From assembly GCF_026725475.1 (NCBI RefSeq), contig NZ_CP109965.1, forward strand, positions 2,542,001 through 2,606,000: DNA of 64,000 nucleotides. The letters are read 5' to 3'. The stretch's first letter is position 1; each line of letters begins with the position of its first letter. Shown one piece after another: positions 37,024 through 47,032 of the stretch. The stretch comes from Catenovulum adriaticum (GTDB lineage Bacteria; Pseudomonadota; Gammaproteobacteria; Enterobacterales; Alteromonadaceae). Both the position numbers and the translations under genes were made by a program. The notes beneath the pieces are model-generated. The model had not been told where the DNA came from, did no database searches, and worked only from the letters and a program-made list of their open reading frames with translations.

Positions 37024-39240
37024 CTATAACGCGATTGGCTTTTTAGAGCCGATTTTTTTAGATGAATTCGACTTAGACTTTTTAGATTTTACGTTAATTT
37101 TAGCTGTATTGCCCTTAACTGGTTTATCAAACCCTTGATTTGAGCTAAAACGAGTTAAGCCTTTTTGATAACGCCCATGGTCGGGTTGTCGCTTATGTTT
37201 GCCTTCAGGCGGCACTAAATGCATTGGACCATTGCCAATTAATTTAGATAATCCCATTTTTCGTAATGCTTCACGGATCATCGGCCAACCTTTTTCATCA
37301 TGGTACCTTAACAAAGCTTTGTGTAACCGTCGTTGTCTGTCTCCACGTGGAACAAATACTTTTTCACCTTTATGCGTTACTTTATGTATCGGATTCGCTT
37401 CTGAGTGATACATAGTGGTTGCATTCGCCATAGGAGACGGATAAAAATTTTGTACCTGATCCAATTTAAACTTTTGGTTTTTAAGCCAAATAGCCAAATT
37501 AACCATATCTTTATCGGTTGTACCTGGATGCGATGAAATAAAGTACGGAATTAAATACTGTTCCTTGCCGGCTTCTTTCGAGTATTTATCAAATAGCTCT
37601 TTAAATTTATGATAAGTCCCCATGCCGGGTTTCATCATCTTACTTAATGGGCCTTCTTCGGTATGTTCAGGTGCAATTTTTAAATATCCACCCACATGAT
37701 GGGTTGCTAGCTCTTTTACATATCGAGGATCTTCAACAGCTAAGTCATACCGCACACCTGACGCTATCAAAATCTTTTTAATACCTTTGATTTTACGAGC
37801 CTGACGGTACAAGTTAATAGTAGGGCTATGATCTGTATCCATATGGCCACAAATGTCAGGCCACACACAAGATAAACGGCGGCAAGTTTGCTCAGCTTTA
37901 GGATGCTTACACCGCAGCTTATACATATTTGCTGTTGGCCCACCCAAATCAGAAATAACGCCAGTAAAGCCAGGCACTTTATCTCTTATTTGTTCAATTT
38001 CATTTAAAATTGATTCTTCTGAGCGGCTTTGAATTATTCGTCCTTCGTGCTCGGTAATTGAGCAAAAGGTACACCCGCCAAAGCAACCACGCATAATATT
38101 AACTGAGGTTTTAATCATGTCATACGCTGGTATTTTTGCATTACCATAAGCTGGATGAGGAATGCGGGCGTATTTCATATCAAATACCGCATCCATTTCG
38201 TCGGTTTCTAACGGGAATGCGGGTGGGTTAATCCAAACAATTCTATCGCCATGACGCTGCACTAAAGCACGGGCACAACCTGGGTTTGTTTCTTTATGTA
38301 AAATTCGAGAGGCGTGTGCATAATATGTTTTTTCAGCGCGTACAACATCATAGGCAGGTAAAGTAACATAGGTCATTTCCCATGGTCGGCGTTTTTTAGC
38401 GGGTTGAACTAAAATAGGTTGGGCTGCTGTCTCTTCTACGGCATCTTTTTTGGAATCACAGCTTGACTCTTCAATCATCTCATAAGGGTTAGGAATTGGA
38501 TCAATTTTGCCTAGAACATCTAAATCAGTTGAATCTACCCCAAACCAGCCTGGTAAAGCCTCTTTACGTAAAACAGCAGTACCGCGAATGTCCTGCATAT
38601 CACTAATGTCATCACCATTTGCTAAACGATGCGCTACCTCAGCTAATGGCCGTTCAGCATTACCAAACACTAAAATATCTGCTTTTGAGTCAAATAAAAC
38701 AGAGCGACGTACTTTATCTGACCAATAATCATAATGCGCTATGCGGCGTAAACTGGCTTCAATTCCACCAATAATCACAGGTACTTTGTAAGCTTCTTTA
38801 CAGCGTTGAGTATAAACAGTTACCGCACGATCTGGCCTTTTTCCGCCCACATTACCCGCAGTGTAAGCATCATCGTGTCGTAATTTACGGTCTGCTGTAT
38901 ATCGGTTAATCATAGAATCCATGTTGCCAGCAGTCACCCCAAAAAATAAATTGGGCTGTCCTAGCTTCATAAAGTCTTTTTTATTGGTCCAGTCTGGTTG
39001 TGAAATAATCCCGACTCTAAAACCTTGAGCTTCCAACATACGACCAATCACCGCCATACCAAAACTTGGATGATCAACATAAGCATCGCCGGTCACAATA
39101 ATAATGTCACAACTATCCCAACCTAATGCGGCCATTTCCTTTTTTGACATAGGTAAAAAGGGGGCGCTTTTGACTGGCCTTGCTTTAAAACTAGGGTAAG
39201 AAAATAACGCTTTGTCGGCTCGCATTCGCTCTGCTTGCAT
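37024..39240 (-). CDS. ygiQ: YgiQ family radical SAM protein
   Basis: Radical SAM protein of 738 residues with unknown reaction. It has an N-terminal B12-binding-like / UPF0313 domain (about residues 30-220, DIIIVTGDAYVDHPSFGMAVI). The radical SAM domain follows, with the cluster motif MRGCFGGCTFCSITEHEG (CxxxCxxC, about residues 383-400). A third segment at about 445-475 has Cys pairs (CKHP...QTCRRLSC). The C-terminal 70 residues are Lys/Ser-rich and probably disordered. The length is in the family's normal range. It is a single leftward gene converging on the TonB receptor gene. Confidence 0.92.
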   Translation of the reverse strand: MQAERMRADKALFSYPSFKARPVKSAPFLPMSKKEMAALGWDSCDIIIVTGDAYVDHPSFGMAVIGRMLEAQGFRVGIISQPDWTNKKDFMKLGQPNLFFGVTAGNMDSMINRYTADRKLRHDDAYTAGNVGGKRPDRAVTVYTQRCKEAYKVPVIIGGIEASLRRIAHYDYWSDKVRRSVLFDSKADILVFGNAERPLAEVAHRLANGDDISDMQDIRGTAVLRKEALPGWFGVDSTDLDVLGKIDPIPNPYEMIEESSCDSKKDAVEETAAQPILVQPAKKRRPWEMTYVTLPAYDVVRAEKTYYAHASRILHKETNPGCARALVQRHGDRIVWINPPAFPLETDEMDAVFDMKYARIPHPAYGNAKIPAYDMIKTSVNIMRGCFGGCTFCSITEHEGRIIQSRSEESILNEIEQIRDKVPGFTGVISDLGGPTANMYKLRCKHPKAEQTCRRLSCVWPDICGHMDTDHSPTINLYRQARKIKGIKKILIASGVRYDLAVEDPRYVKELATHHVGGYLKIAPEHTEEGPLSKMMKPGMGTYHKFKELFDKYSKEAGKEQYLIPYFISSHPGTTDKDMVNLAIWLKNQKFKLDQVQNFYPSPMANATTMYHSEANPIHKVTHKGEKVFVPRGDRQRRLHKALLRYHDEKGWPMIREALRKMGLSKLIGNGPMHLVPPEGKHKRQPDHGRYQKGLTRFSSNQGFDKPVKGNTAKINVKSKKSKSNSSKKIGSKKPIAL

Positions 39241-39531
39241 AATAACCTTGGGTGATTGAATAAAGGGCGCGCGATTCTAGCAAATTAGCTTACCGAAAGG
39301 AATCAAACAAGCCTAATTAGCCATCTTTATTTGTTTGTTTTTTATTCAAATGTACAGGTTAGTTAACCCAGCACTTAAACCAACAAGATAAAAGCGGCAA
39401 ACGTTAGATAAGCGCATATATTCGATAAAAACTTTTACCCTTTCGTATAATAAATGTTAATTATAAACTACAATTTTAATCTGACACTCGCCTAGTTAAT
39501 TTAGCAGGCTTATTAACACAGAGAACAAATT

Positions 39532-41841
39532 ATGAAGTTATTTTCGCTTTTATTTGGTGCTTTATTAAGTTATAGCAGTTATGCACAAAATACCAATTGG
39601 CAGCCTATAACGCCCCAATTAATAAGCAATGCAAACTTAACCTCATCTGTACTTTTGCATGATAATGCAATTTTGATAAAGTCACTAAATACACGGTTTA
39701 AAAATGACTTAAAACAAATTGCTAAAACAGGCATTAAATACGAGCTGAGCTTGCCACAACATAATGATAAACAGCTCATCTATATTGTTCAATACTCTCC
39801 CATTATGGCGAATGAGCTTGCAGCAAAACACGCGGATATTTTAACGTTTAAAGGCCATAAAAAAGGTGATAAAAGCCAAAGAGGTCGCTTTGATTTAGGC
39901 CCAAATGGCTTTTATGCAAGCTACCAAATCGACCAAGTTAGATATTATTTAGATGAACATACCAGCGATAATTTGTTTGAGTTATATCCCTATCAAAATA
40001 AAGCCCAAGTTAATGAAACCATATTAAATTACGCAAAGCCTCAACTATCACGTAAAGGCTCACTCGATATAGGCCAAAGAGAACTCACCACTTATCGACT
40101 TGCTGTTGCGACCACAGGCGAATATGCAAACTACTTTATCAACCGCCAGCAAAATGTGTTAAATGCAATAGTTACCACGATTAATAGAGTGAACGACATT
40201 TTTGCACGCGACTTAGCCATTCGGCTTGAGCTAGTCGCAAATAACGACGAGCTCATTTATACCAACCCCAACGAAGACCCCTTTACCAATTCGGATAGCG
40301 AAGCAGATTTAAATAGCACACAAACCACCGTAGACAATATAATTGGCAGCAATAATTACGACATAGGCCATTTATTTACAACCAACCCTGGCGGTATTGC
40401 GCAAGTTGGCTCTATCTGTTTTAACGGATTTAAAGCCCAAGGCACTTCAGGGAGTCCAAACCCAACAGGCGATGGATTTAATATTGATTTAGTCAGCCAC
40501 GAAATCGGTCACCAATTTGGAGCCACCCATTCATTTAACGCCACCAGTGGTTTTTGTGGCGATAGCCGATCAAGCAACAATGCTTATGAATTAGGAAGCG
40601 GCGTCACTATTATGGGTTATGCCGGCATTTGCGACGATGAGAACATTGCCAATCGCACCATGGCGGTTTTTCACAGTAAAAACATAGAGCAGATATACAA
40701 AACGATTAACTCAAACCAAACCACCGGCAGCTGCGGTATAACACAAGCAGCCAATAACCAAGCACCAGTTGCAGATGCAGGAAAAAACTACACCATAGCG
40801 CAAAATACCCCTTTTGTATTAACGGGTTCGGCAACCGATATTGAAAACGATACACTCACCTATTCGTGGGAGCAAATAGATTTAGGCGATTCAACCAGCG
40901 CCCCCTCTGATTGGGCAAATAACGGCAATGGACCTTTGTTTCGAAACTGGCTACCAGACACCAGTCCGCAAAGATTCTTTCCTCGAATAGATGATCTAGC
41001 AAACAACCGAAACACCCCGGCCGAGCTCTTACCCACAACTAACCGAACCATGTTATTTAAGTTAGCTGTGCGAGATCAACAAGGCGGAATAGGCACCGAC
41101 GATACCCAAATAACAGTTGATGCCAATGTAGGCCCTTTAACCGTAACCTCCCCCACCAATAACAGCTTATTTAGCGGACAAGAAAACATTAATATCAACT
41201 GGGAAGTCAATCAAACTCAAACTCTATGCCCACAAGTCAATATTTTATTGTCTGACGACAATGCCCAAACCTTTAAATACACATTAGCCAACGCCGTTGA
41301 AAACACCGGTTCGGCTCAAATAACCCTACCCAATATAGACACCTTATTAGCAAAAATAATGGTTATATGTAACGACAACATATTTTTTAACTTATCACCG
41401 GGCAACTTTGAAATAATCCCCGTAAGCAACACAGCACCCAGCGCCCAAAATGATGCATTTACCCTAAATACATCTAATAACGACACACTAATACTAGATG
41501 TATTAAATAACGACACAGATGCTGACAACGACATTTTGCTAATAACCCAAACAAACTACCAAGGCAATGGCAGTGTAATCATTAACGACAACCAAATAAC
41601 CTACATGCCAGCCACTAATTTTACGGGTACAGAAACCTTTAGCTACACCATCTCCGACGGCCAAATAACTGATAACGCAAATATAAGCGTACAAGTAACA
41701 GCAACCACAGCAAACCCTGAACTTGAAATTGATATGAAAAAAGGCGGCGTTTTATATAAAAGCTCTATTTGTTTGATATTTTTATTAAATTTTGTTCGAT
41801 TTCGCAAAAAACTCAAAAATAAACAAACTAGAGTCACTTGA
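39532..41841 (+). CDS. Secreted reprolysin-like zinc metalloprotease with C-terminal anchor
   Basis: Exported endopeptidase of 769 residues. In order: a signal peptide (cleavage near SSYAQN, residue 19), a propeptide-like N-terminal region to about 180, and a metzincin catalytic domain (about 185-400) with HEIGHQFGATH (zinc site, about residues 324-334) and the Met-turn TIMGYAGIC. A PKD/Ig-like domain (about 410-530) and a Big-17/cadherin-like domain (about 635-725) follow. The last 35 residues read MKKGGVLYKSSICLIFLLNF then VRFRKK: a Gly-Gly, a hydrophobic helix and a basic tail, resembling a GlyGly-CTERM anchor recognised by rhombosortase. The substrate is unknown. It lies 79 bases before ssrA. 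Confidence 0.85.
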   Translation: MKLFSLLFGALLSYSSYAQNTNWQPITPQLISNANLTSSVLLHDNAILIKSLNTRFKNDLKQIAKTGIKYELSLPQHNDKQLIYIVQYSPIMANELAAKHADILTFKGHKKGDKSQRGRFDLGPNGFYASYQIDQVRYYLDEHTSDNLFELYPYQNKAQVNETILNYAKPQLSRKGSLDIGQRELTTYRLAVATTGEYANYFINRQQNVLNAIVTTINRVNDIFARDLAIRLELVANNDELIYTNPNEDPFTNSDSEADLNSTQTTVDNIIGSNNYDIGHLFTTNPGGIAQVGSICFNGFKAQGTSGSPNPTGDGFNIDLVSHEIGHQFGATHSFNATSGFCGDSRSSNNAYELGSGVTIMGYAGICDDENIANRTMAVFHSKNIEQIYKTINSNQTTGSCGITQAANNQAPVADAGKNYTIAQNTPFVLTGSATDIENDTLTYSWEQIDLGDSTSAPSDWANNGNGPLFRNWLPDTSPQRFFPRIDDLANNRNTPAELLPTTNRTMLFKLAVRDQQGGIGTDDTQITVDANVGPLTVTSPTNNSLFSGQENININWEVNQTQTLCPQVNILLSDDNAQTFKYTLANAVENTGSAQITLPNIDTLLAKIMVICNDNIFFNLSPGNFEIIPVSNTAPSAQNDAFTLNTSNNDTLILDVLNNDTDADNDILLITQTNYQGNGSVIINDNQITYMPATNFTGTETFSYTISDGQITDNANISVQVTATTANPELEIDMKKGGVLYKSSICLIFLLNFVRFRKKLKNKQTRVT

Positions 41842-41910
41842 ATATAATATTTAAAGCGCGTATATTTAGAAACTTGAGATTGTGATAAAGACTTTGGGTT
41901 TGCACAAGGT

Positions 41911-41916
41911 TATGCT
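41911..41916 (+). promoter_or_regulatory. Likely -10 box of ssrA
   Basis: TATGCT lies 5 bases before the first base of the mature tmRNA (41921). A matching -35 element 17 bases upstream is weak. Confidence 0.4.
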
Positions 41917-41920
41917 CATC

Positions 41921-42287
41921 GGGGCCGATTAGGATTCGACGAATTACACAAACTCTAAGGTGCATGCCGTGGGGCGGTTGGCCACGTAAAAAGCCGCAAA
42001 AAAATAGTCGCAAACGACGAAACTTACGCTTTAGCAGCTTAATAACCTGCTCTTAGCACTTCTGCCCTAGCTTCCGCCAGTAAGACGGGGATCAACAGAA
42101 GTTCAAACCCAAACTTGGATAGTGCGGATGCTCCCGCCTGAGAGCTGAACCACGAAATTTAATTCAGGATAGCTTAAGTGTGGCGTGTTTGTCCGCAGCA
42201 TTTAAGTGAAATTAAAGACAAACTAAGCATGTAGTACCGAGGACGGCGGTACTTCGGACGGGGGTTCAAATCCCCCCGGCTCCACCA
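41921..42287 (+). ncRNA. ssrA: Transfer-messenger RNA (tmRNA), one-piece form
   Basis: Rescues stalled ribosomes. The 5' end GGGGCCGATTAGGATTCGAC and the 3' end GGGTTCAAATCCCCCCGGCT plus CCACCA fold into the tRNA-like domain; GGGGCC pairs with GGCTCC with one G-U. The tag frame begins at GCA 42010 and encodes ANDETYALAA, then TAA at 42040-42042, close to the E. coli tag ANDENYALAA. The gene is intact. Its last 28 bases form the left copy of the 29-bp attachment core of element 1, so the 3' end seen now is probably supplied by the element. Confidence 0.97.
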
Positions 42288-42288
42288 C
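42260..42288 (+). repeat. attL of element 1 (left copy of 29-bp core)
   Basis: Identical over 29 bases to 49648-49676. It covers the T-arm and acceptor end of the tmRNA, GGGGGTTCAAATCCCCCCGG followed by CTCCACCAC. The flanking bases differ (C versus T on the left, A versus T on the right), which fixes the repeat limits. Confidence 0.92.
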
Positions 42289-42580
42289 AAGCCTCAACCA
42301 CACAGACCACTCTAGAGCCTTTAAGCCCAATGAAATCAATGGGTTAACGCTCAATCAGATTTCTCGTATTTTTGTCTCCACTAGGCTCAAATGGGCTTAT
42401 TTATACCCATTTTTTGACGAAAATGACAATTTTCAACGAAAAAATCAGACCGATTTTACCCCACTTGAAGACCAGCTTTATCATGCTGTATTCAACGACT
42501 TACACCCGACTTTCAGCCATGAAATAAATAAAAAATATCAAAAAATACGCGATAACTTAGGCATTCAACACGCCAATTTA

Positions 42581-44131
42581 ATGCTGAATAACATTGATAA
42601 GGCGTTAAGAATAGGTGATTTAAACCTTTCAGAATCACTGGATAATTTAAAAAATTTAGCCAGAGAAAAAGCAAGACTCGTAAAATTAGCGCAAGAATCA
42701 GCGCGAGCGCGAATTCTGAGCGGCTGCGCTGATGATGCGCTAATTTACGGTATTGAAAATATTCCATCCGATGAAACCGAACAACTTAAAAAATTTGGCT
42801 GCGATAGTTGGTGGTTTAAACAATTTAAAACGCTAAAAAAACGTAAACTTGAACAAATGGCCAGAGATTTAGAGCTTGTCCATAAACATAAATCAAGTTA
42901 TGTCAGCAACTACACGAACAACCGCAGACAGCAAGAAAAATCACTTTCACGCCAATTTTTAGAATCTACCTATATCAATAATGAACTGGGTGACGAATTT
43001 TCGCTTGCCGAAGTTTACGATAAAAATGTGTCTAATCCGGCAATCAGACGTGCCGAGCTTATGGTTAGAGCAAAAGGCTTTGAAGAACTGGCTGAATACA
43101 ACCATCACCAAGCTTTATTTATCACCTTAACCACTCCATCTCGTTTCCATCAAATTAAAGCCAATGGTACAGCTAACCCTAAATTTAATGGCGCTACACC
43201 GAGAGAAGCACACCATTTTTTAAATGACGAATGGAAGTTAATCCGCTCTGCTATTCATAAAAAACAAATTAATCCGTATGGCTTTAGAGTGGTTGAACCA
43301 CATCACGACAGTACCCCGCACTGGCATTTATTATTATTCATTCATCCTGATGATACAAAAAGCCTGATTCAGACTTTTCAGCATTACGCATTGCAAGATG
43401 CAGACACCAACCAAAGCAATCTAAAACATAGAATAAAATGCGTAACCATAGATTCAGAAAAAGGTTCTGCCACTGGATATATCGCTAAATACATTTCTAA
43501 AAATATTGATGGTCATGGCTTAGATAAAGATTTAGACGGAAAGGACGCAAACGAATCAGCACAAAAAATTGAAGCTTGGGCGTCTAATTGGGGCATTCGT
43601 CAATTTCAGCAAATTGGTGGCGCTCCGGTAACAATCTGGCGAGAACTGAGAAAACTACGAGATCCAGTAGATAACCCGATAATTGAACAAGCCAGAAAAG
43701 CGGCTGATAGCAGTGATTGGGCGGCTTACAACCTATCTATGGGTGGCGTTAACTTGCCACGCTCTGCCCGACCTATCCAACCCTATTATGAAGAACAAGA
43801 AATAAATCTGGTTTTCAATACAGACACCGGAGAAGTTATAGACGAACCTAACATAGTTAAAAAATTAAAAGGCCTTTCAGCTGGTGATCACGTCACTATT
43901 ACCCGCAAGCATAACTGGACAATATCAGGGTCGGTAAATTCGGTGAATTCGGGAACCGAAATCAATGAATTTGCCGAGCAGCTAGGCGGTAGCAGCAAGC
44001 ACGGAGCCAGCGTGATGCACCGCGCTAGCATTCCAGACTTTGATGAAATTGCCAGTCAATTTGATGCTTACACAGATCAGCAAGAAAGATGGTTTCAATA
44101 CTACGAAAGTTTGCATTATGACGGCCTGTAA
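42581..44131 (+). CDS. P2 gpA-type HUH replication initiator (5' part separated by integration)
   Basis: Rolling-circle replication endonuclease of the phage P2 gpA family. From the only in-frame ATG (42581) it has 516 residues. The HUH metal motif is HWHLLLFIHP (about residues 247-256) and the catalytic tyrosine pair is YIAKYISK (YxxxY, about residues 300-307), as in P2 A. A C-terminal region follows to residue 516. The same frame is open leftwards through 42260 with protein-like content (for example RLKWAYLYPFFDENDNF at about 42383-42433) but without any ATG, GTG, TTG or CTG, until a stop inside ssrA at 42224. The natural start is therefore missing here and is found in frame at the other end of the element (49624 or 49633). 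The full circular-form protein would be about 630 residues. Confidence 0.85.
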   Translation: MLNNIDKALRIGDLNLSESLDNLKNLAREKARLVKLAQESARARILSGCADDALIYGIENIPSDETEQLKKFGCDSWWFKQFKTLKKRKLEQMARDLELVHKHKSSYVSNYTNNRRQQEKSLSRQFLESTYINNELGDEFSLAEVYDKNVSNPAIRRAELMVRAKGFEELAEYNHHQALFITLTTPSRFHQIKANGTANPKFNGATPREAHHFLNDEWKLIRSAIHKKQINPYGFRVVEPHHDSTPHWHLLLFIHPDDTKSLIQTFQHYALQDADTNQSNLKHRIKCVTIDSEKGSATGYIAKYISKNIDGHGLDKDLDGKDANESAQKIEAWASNWGIRQFQQIGGAPVTIWRELRKLRDPVDNPIIEQARKAADSSDWAAYNLSMGGVNLPRSARPIQPYYEEQEINLVFNTDTGEVIDEPNIVKKLKGLSAGDHVTITRKHNWTISGSVNSVNSGTEINEFAEQLGGSSKHGASVMHRASIPDFDEIASQFDAYTDQQERWFQYYESLHYDGL

Positions 44132-44224
44132 AGGCCGTCCTTGGACTTGTGTAAATAACTGTACCGAACTTTTAAAAATTTAGAATCTAACTGAAAAACA
44201 GCAACTAAATAAGAGGGCCAAAAG

Positions 44225-44599
44225 ATGCCAGTAAGCAAAAATACCAGACGCAAAAAAGCGAAAAAACAAACTAAACCAGTAAACCGACCAAGCAGCGGAA
44301 ATGATTTTACATTTGATGATGAAACAGAGATTGCACCTAATGTATTTGCCTTTGGCTTTCCGCCAGAATTGGATACATTCAGCAACGAGGAAGCCTTTGG
44401 GCTGTTAAATAGTCATGCGGTATATGTCGAATTAGCCGAGTCAGGCAACTATCACACGGAAGATATTGCCATTGTCGTTGGTATGCTGGTTTTAAATGAC
44501 GAAACCGAAATTATTCTAAAGACCAACGACAAAGGCTTATTACAACTCAGAAAATCCACATTTTTTAAAAACTTTGCTCTATTGAATATGGATTTTTAA
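44225..44599 (+). CDS. Small element-borne protein, unknown function
   Basis: A 124-residue protein. The first 27 residues are strongly basic (KNTRRKKAKKQTKPVNRP) and probably disordered or nucleic-acid binding. Residues about 30-124 are acidic and look folded (ETEIAPNVFAFGFPPELDTF and EDIAIVVGMLVLNDETEIIL). It is preceded by AAGAGGG, a fair ribosome binding site. It follows rep by 93 bases and probably belongs to the rep transcript. Its stop region overlaps the 3' end of the convergent membrane-protein gene by 4 bases. I recognise no family. Confidence 0.6.
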   Translation: MPVSKNTRRKKAKKQTKPVNRPSSGNDFTFDDETEIAPNVFAFGFPPELDTFSNEEAFGLLNSHAVYVELAESGNYHTEDIAIVVGMLVLNDETEIILKTNDKGLLQLRKSTFFKNFALLNMDF

Positions 44600-45633
44600 T
44601 TCGTTTCTTCGCTCTTTGAAAAATTGTGTACCCGATAATAGCCGTTACTGCGTAGCGGCACACCTTTTTTAGTCACGTGATCAAAGCTAAAAATATGCTC
44701 GTTTCCCGCTTCGTAACATTGGCCGATTAAACGCTTTTTGAATTCACCTTTACCTTTAACGACATCAACTTCGGCCCCGCAAATTGGACACTCACTTTGG
44801 TAAACTCTCATCTCGATTTTGCGGTGTTCCCCTTCAGCAATTGATACAAGCTGCGCTTCTCTAATTTTAAACGGCACCATCCAGCTAGGAGCAATTGCAA
44901 CTCTCGAATTCGTGAGGCTAAAATAAGTTCTAAAAGGGAAAAATACGACTAAGTTGCATATGAATACCAGCAATGCAATGGATCCAAGAGCATACAAATG
45001 GAAGTGCATATATAAGGTTAAAGTCGCATAGGCTTCTATAAAAAGAAGCGCAGGAACACTAACGTACACCCACTTATTCCATCCAACTAAATTAATTGAC
45101 GACAAGATTCTTGGTAACCACCATAATTTAGGAAGTTGGATTAATTGATACTCAATTTCTGTAATAGGATCGCCAATATTAAAACTCTCAATTTCGTTAA
45201 TCGGCTTTAAAATTAAATAACGTAAACTGGCATTCCCGTTTCCCCCTTCGGTGTTGGAACTTTCGAATTTGAGATAATGCCTGCAACCTTGCCTTTTCAA
45301 CCACACTAAATATTCATCCTTAAATTTAGGGTCGGTTAAAAATAAACTCAATAATTTTTCACAGTTCCGAATTTTCTTTTCGTACTCATCATCAGGAGAA
45401 AGATTTTTGTTTGGCTTTAAAGCGCTACAGTAAATTCCCCAACACTCAAGGTATGTAAACTTAATATCATCTAGTTTTTTATGATTTTTCTGGATTTCGT
45501 TTTTGGCGTATTCAACAAATTGAGCAAAATACTTTGCTCCATTTAGGTTATTTTTATCTACCCTCTCAATAAACGCAAGTGTTTGATTACAGACCAAATT
45601 AAATTCCGTTATATCTAATTGATTATCAGTCAT
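44596..45633 (-). CDS. Two-helix membrane protein with C-terminal zinc-ribbon-like motif, cargo
   Basis: Unrecognised 345-residue protein, the only leftward gene in element 1. An N-terminal helical cytoplasmic part of about 185 residues is followed by two transmembrane helices (about 190-213 and 217-237: KWVYVSVPALLFIEAYATL and YALGSIALLVFICNLVVFF). The C-terminal domain has CPICGAEVDVVKGKGEFKKR (about residues 281-300), then GQCYEAGNEHIFSFDH, a candidate Cys-Cys-Cys-His zinc site. It sits between rep and xis on the opposite strand, a typical place for cargo in satellites. A membrane-acting defence effector is possible but unproven. Confidence 0.6.
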   Translation of the reverse strand: MTDNQLDITEFNLVCNQTLAFIERVDKNNLNGAKYFAQFVEYAKNEIQKNHKKLDDIKFTYLECWGIYCSALKPNKNLSPDDEYEKKIRNCEKLLSLFLTDPKFKDEYLVWLKRQGCRHYLKFESSNTEGGNGNASLRYLILKPINEIESFNIGDPITEIEYQLIQLPKLWWLPRILSSINLVGWNKWVYVSVPALLFIEAYATLTLYMHFHLYALGSIALLVFICNLVVFFPFRTYFSLTNSRVAIAPSWMVPFKIREAQLVSIAEGEHRKIEMRVYQSECPICGAEVDVVKGKGEFKKRLIGQCYEAGNEHIFSFDHVTKKGVPLRSNGYYRVHNFSKSEETN

Positions 45634-45736
45634 TTAAAGTTTTACAGGTACAAACCCGTTTACTCCCTGTTTCAATGTTACTCAAAAGTAAATCATTAAG
45701 CCCAACACAGACAAACTAAACCTTTAAGGGCTAATT

Positions 45737-45919
45737 ATGAAACCTAAATATATTTCAGTTAAAGCATTTGCACAACTAGGCGCTTATTCAGAACAAGCAA
45801 TTCGTTCAAAAATTAAAAAAGGCCAATGGGTACTCAATCAACATTACCGCAAATCACCGGATGGGCGAATTCTGCTCGACTTTGAACAAATTAACCTTTG
45901 GATAGAATCAGCAAGCTAA
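45737..45919 (+). CDS. xis: Excisionase (recombination directionality factor)
   Basis: A 60-residue excisionase-like protein: MKPKYISVKAFAQLGAYSEQ then AIRSKIKKGQWV, a winged-helix start of the MerR/Xis type, ending in LDFEQINLWIESAS. It lies 12 bases before the integrase gene and so is cotranscribed with it. Xis proteins bend attachment DNA to drive excision. Given that excision would also rebuild the rep gene, this small protein may decide both excision and replication. Confidence 0.8.
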   Translation: MKPKYISVKAFAQLGAYSEQAIRSKIKKGQWVLNQHYRKSPDGRILLDFEQINLWIESAS

Positions 45920-45931
45920 GAGGCAAGCCAC

Positions 45932-47032
45932 ATGATAAATTTACCAACTTACGCAGGCATAAAGCCGAACAAGTCAAGCATTGCAATTGAGTTTACCTAT
46001 AACAATGTGCGTTGCAGAGAAACCATAAAATGCACGCCAACTAAAACCCGTATGCAAGAACTAGCCAGAAAACGCGAGGCCATTTTGTATGAAATTTCAT
46101 TAGGGATTTTTGATTACGCAAAGCATTTCCCGAATAGCAAAAAAGCAACTGAATTGAGCAGTAATAAAGCGAATGCAATTACCATAAAGCAGCTAATTAC
46201 AGACTGGTTTGAACGCCAGCGTAAAGTTTGCCAACTAAGCACAATTCGCGGATATAAATCGGTAATTTACTATCATTTAATACCGCAATTTGGTCATTTA
46301 AAGTTGGCAGAGCTTAAACCAACTATGGTTACAGACTGGATGACTGATTTAATTTGTGATGGCACAAAACCGAAAAGAGTTAATAATATTTTAACCCCAT
46401 TAAGAGATGCTTATAAACGCGCTTATTTGGATAGTGTCATTGATAAAAATCCAATGGATAGAGTGAAAAATTTAAAACTCGAACGACCTGATATTAAACC
46501 TTTTACCGAAAGCGAAATTAATTCAATTTTGTCATTTATACCGAATGAATCAGACCGTAATATGATTGAACTGGCGTTTTATACCGGATTAAGAACGTCA
46601 GAATATATGGCGCTAACATGGTCAGACGTGGATTTTAAAAACAAAAGACTCAACATTGATAAAGCACTGGTTTACAAACATCTAAAATCAACCAAAACCA
46701 AATCGGGAATCCGAACCATTGAACTGCATGACAGAGCTTTGCAAGCCCTACACAAGCAAAAAGCCTTAAATTTAAATATTGAAAATATCCTGTTTCCTGA
46801 CTTAAAAAATAAAAGTCACTGGCATGATACATCAGCTATACGCAAACGAATCTGGATACCTGCACTTGAAAAAGCAGATCTTGAATACCGTAACCCATAC
46901 CAAACCCGCCATACCTTTGCATCACAAATGCTTAGCCAAGGTAAAAACCCGCTTTGGGTGGCAAATCAAATGGGGCATATAGATTGGGGAATGATTATCA
47001 AAACCTATGGAAAGTGGATTAGAAATGATTGA
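45932..47032 (+). CDS. int: Tyrosine recombinase integrase of element 1
   Basis: Site-specific recombinase of 366 residues. It has an N-terminal arm-binding domain (DUF3596-like, about residues 1-60), a SAM-like core-binding domain (about 85-170), and a catalytic domain (about 180-366). Catalytic residues are visible as FYTGLRTSEYMALTW (Arg about 224), RHTFASQML (His and Arg, about residue 327), MGHIDWGMI (His about 349) and the nucleophile in IKTYGKWIRN. It is clearly different from the P4-type integrases of elements 2 and 3, although all three lie at the same ssrA site. xis is directly upstream. Confidence 0.92.
   Translation: MINLPTYAGIKPNKSSIAIEFTYNNVRCRETIKCTPTKTRMQELARKREAILYEISLGIFDYAKHFPNSKKATELSSNKANAITIKQLITDWFERQRKVCQLSTIRGYKSVIYYHLIPQFGHLKLAELKPTMVTDWMTDLICDGTKPKRVNNILTPLRDAYKRAYLDSVIDKNPMDRVKNLKLERPDIKPFTESEINSILSFIPNESDRNMIELAFYTGLRTSEYMALTWSDVDFKNKRLNIDKALVYKHLKSTKTKSGIRTIELHDRALQALHKQKALNLNIENILFPDLKNKSHWHDTSAIRKRIWIPALEKADLEYRNPYQTRHTFASQMLSQGKNPLWVANQMGHIDWGMIIKTYGKWIRND

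Noticed and set aside
42513..42767. Leftward 84-codon frame inside the rep 5' region
   Set aside because: It is antisense to the rep frame, which is supported by HUH motifs and an uninterrupted reading frame from attL.
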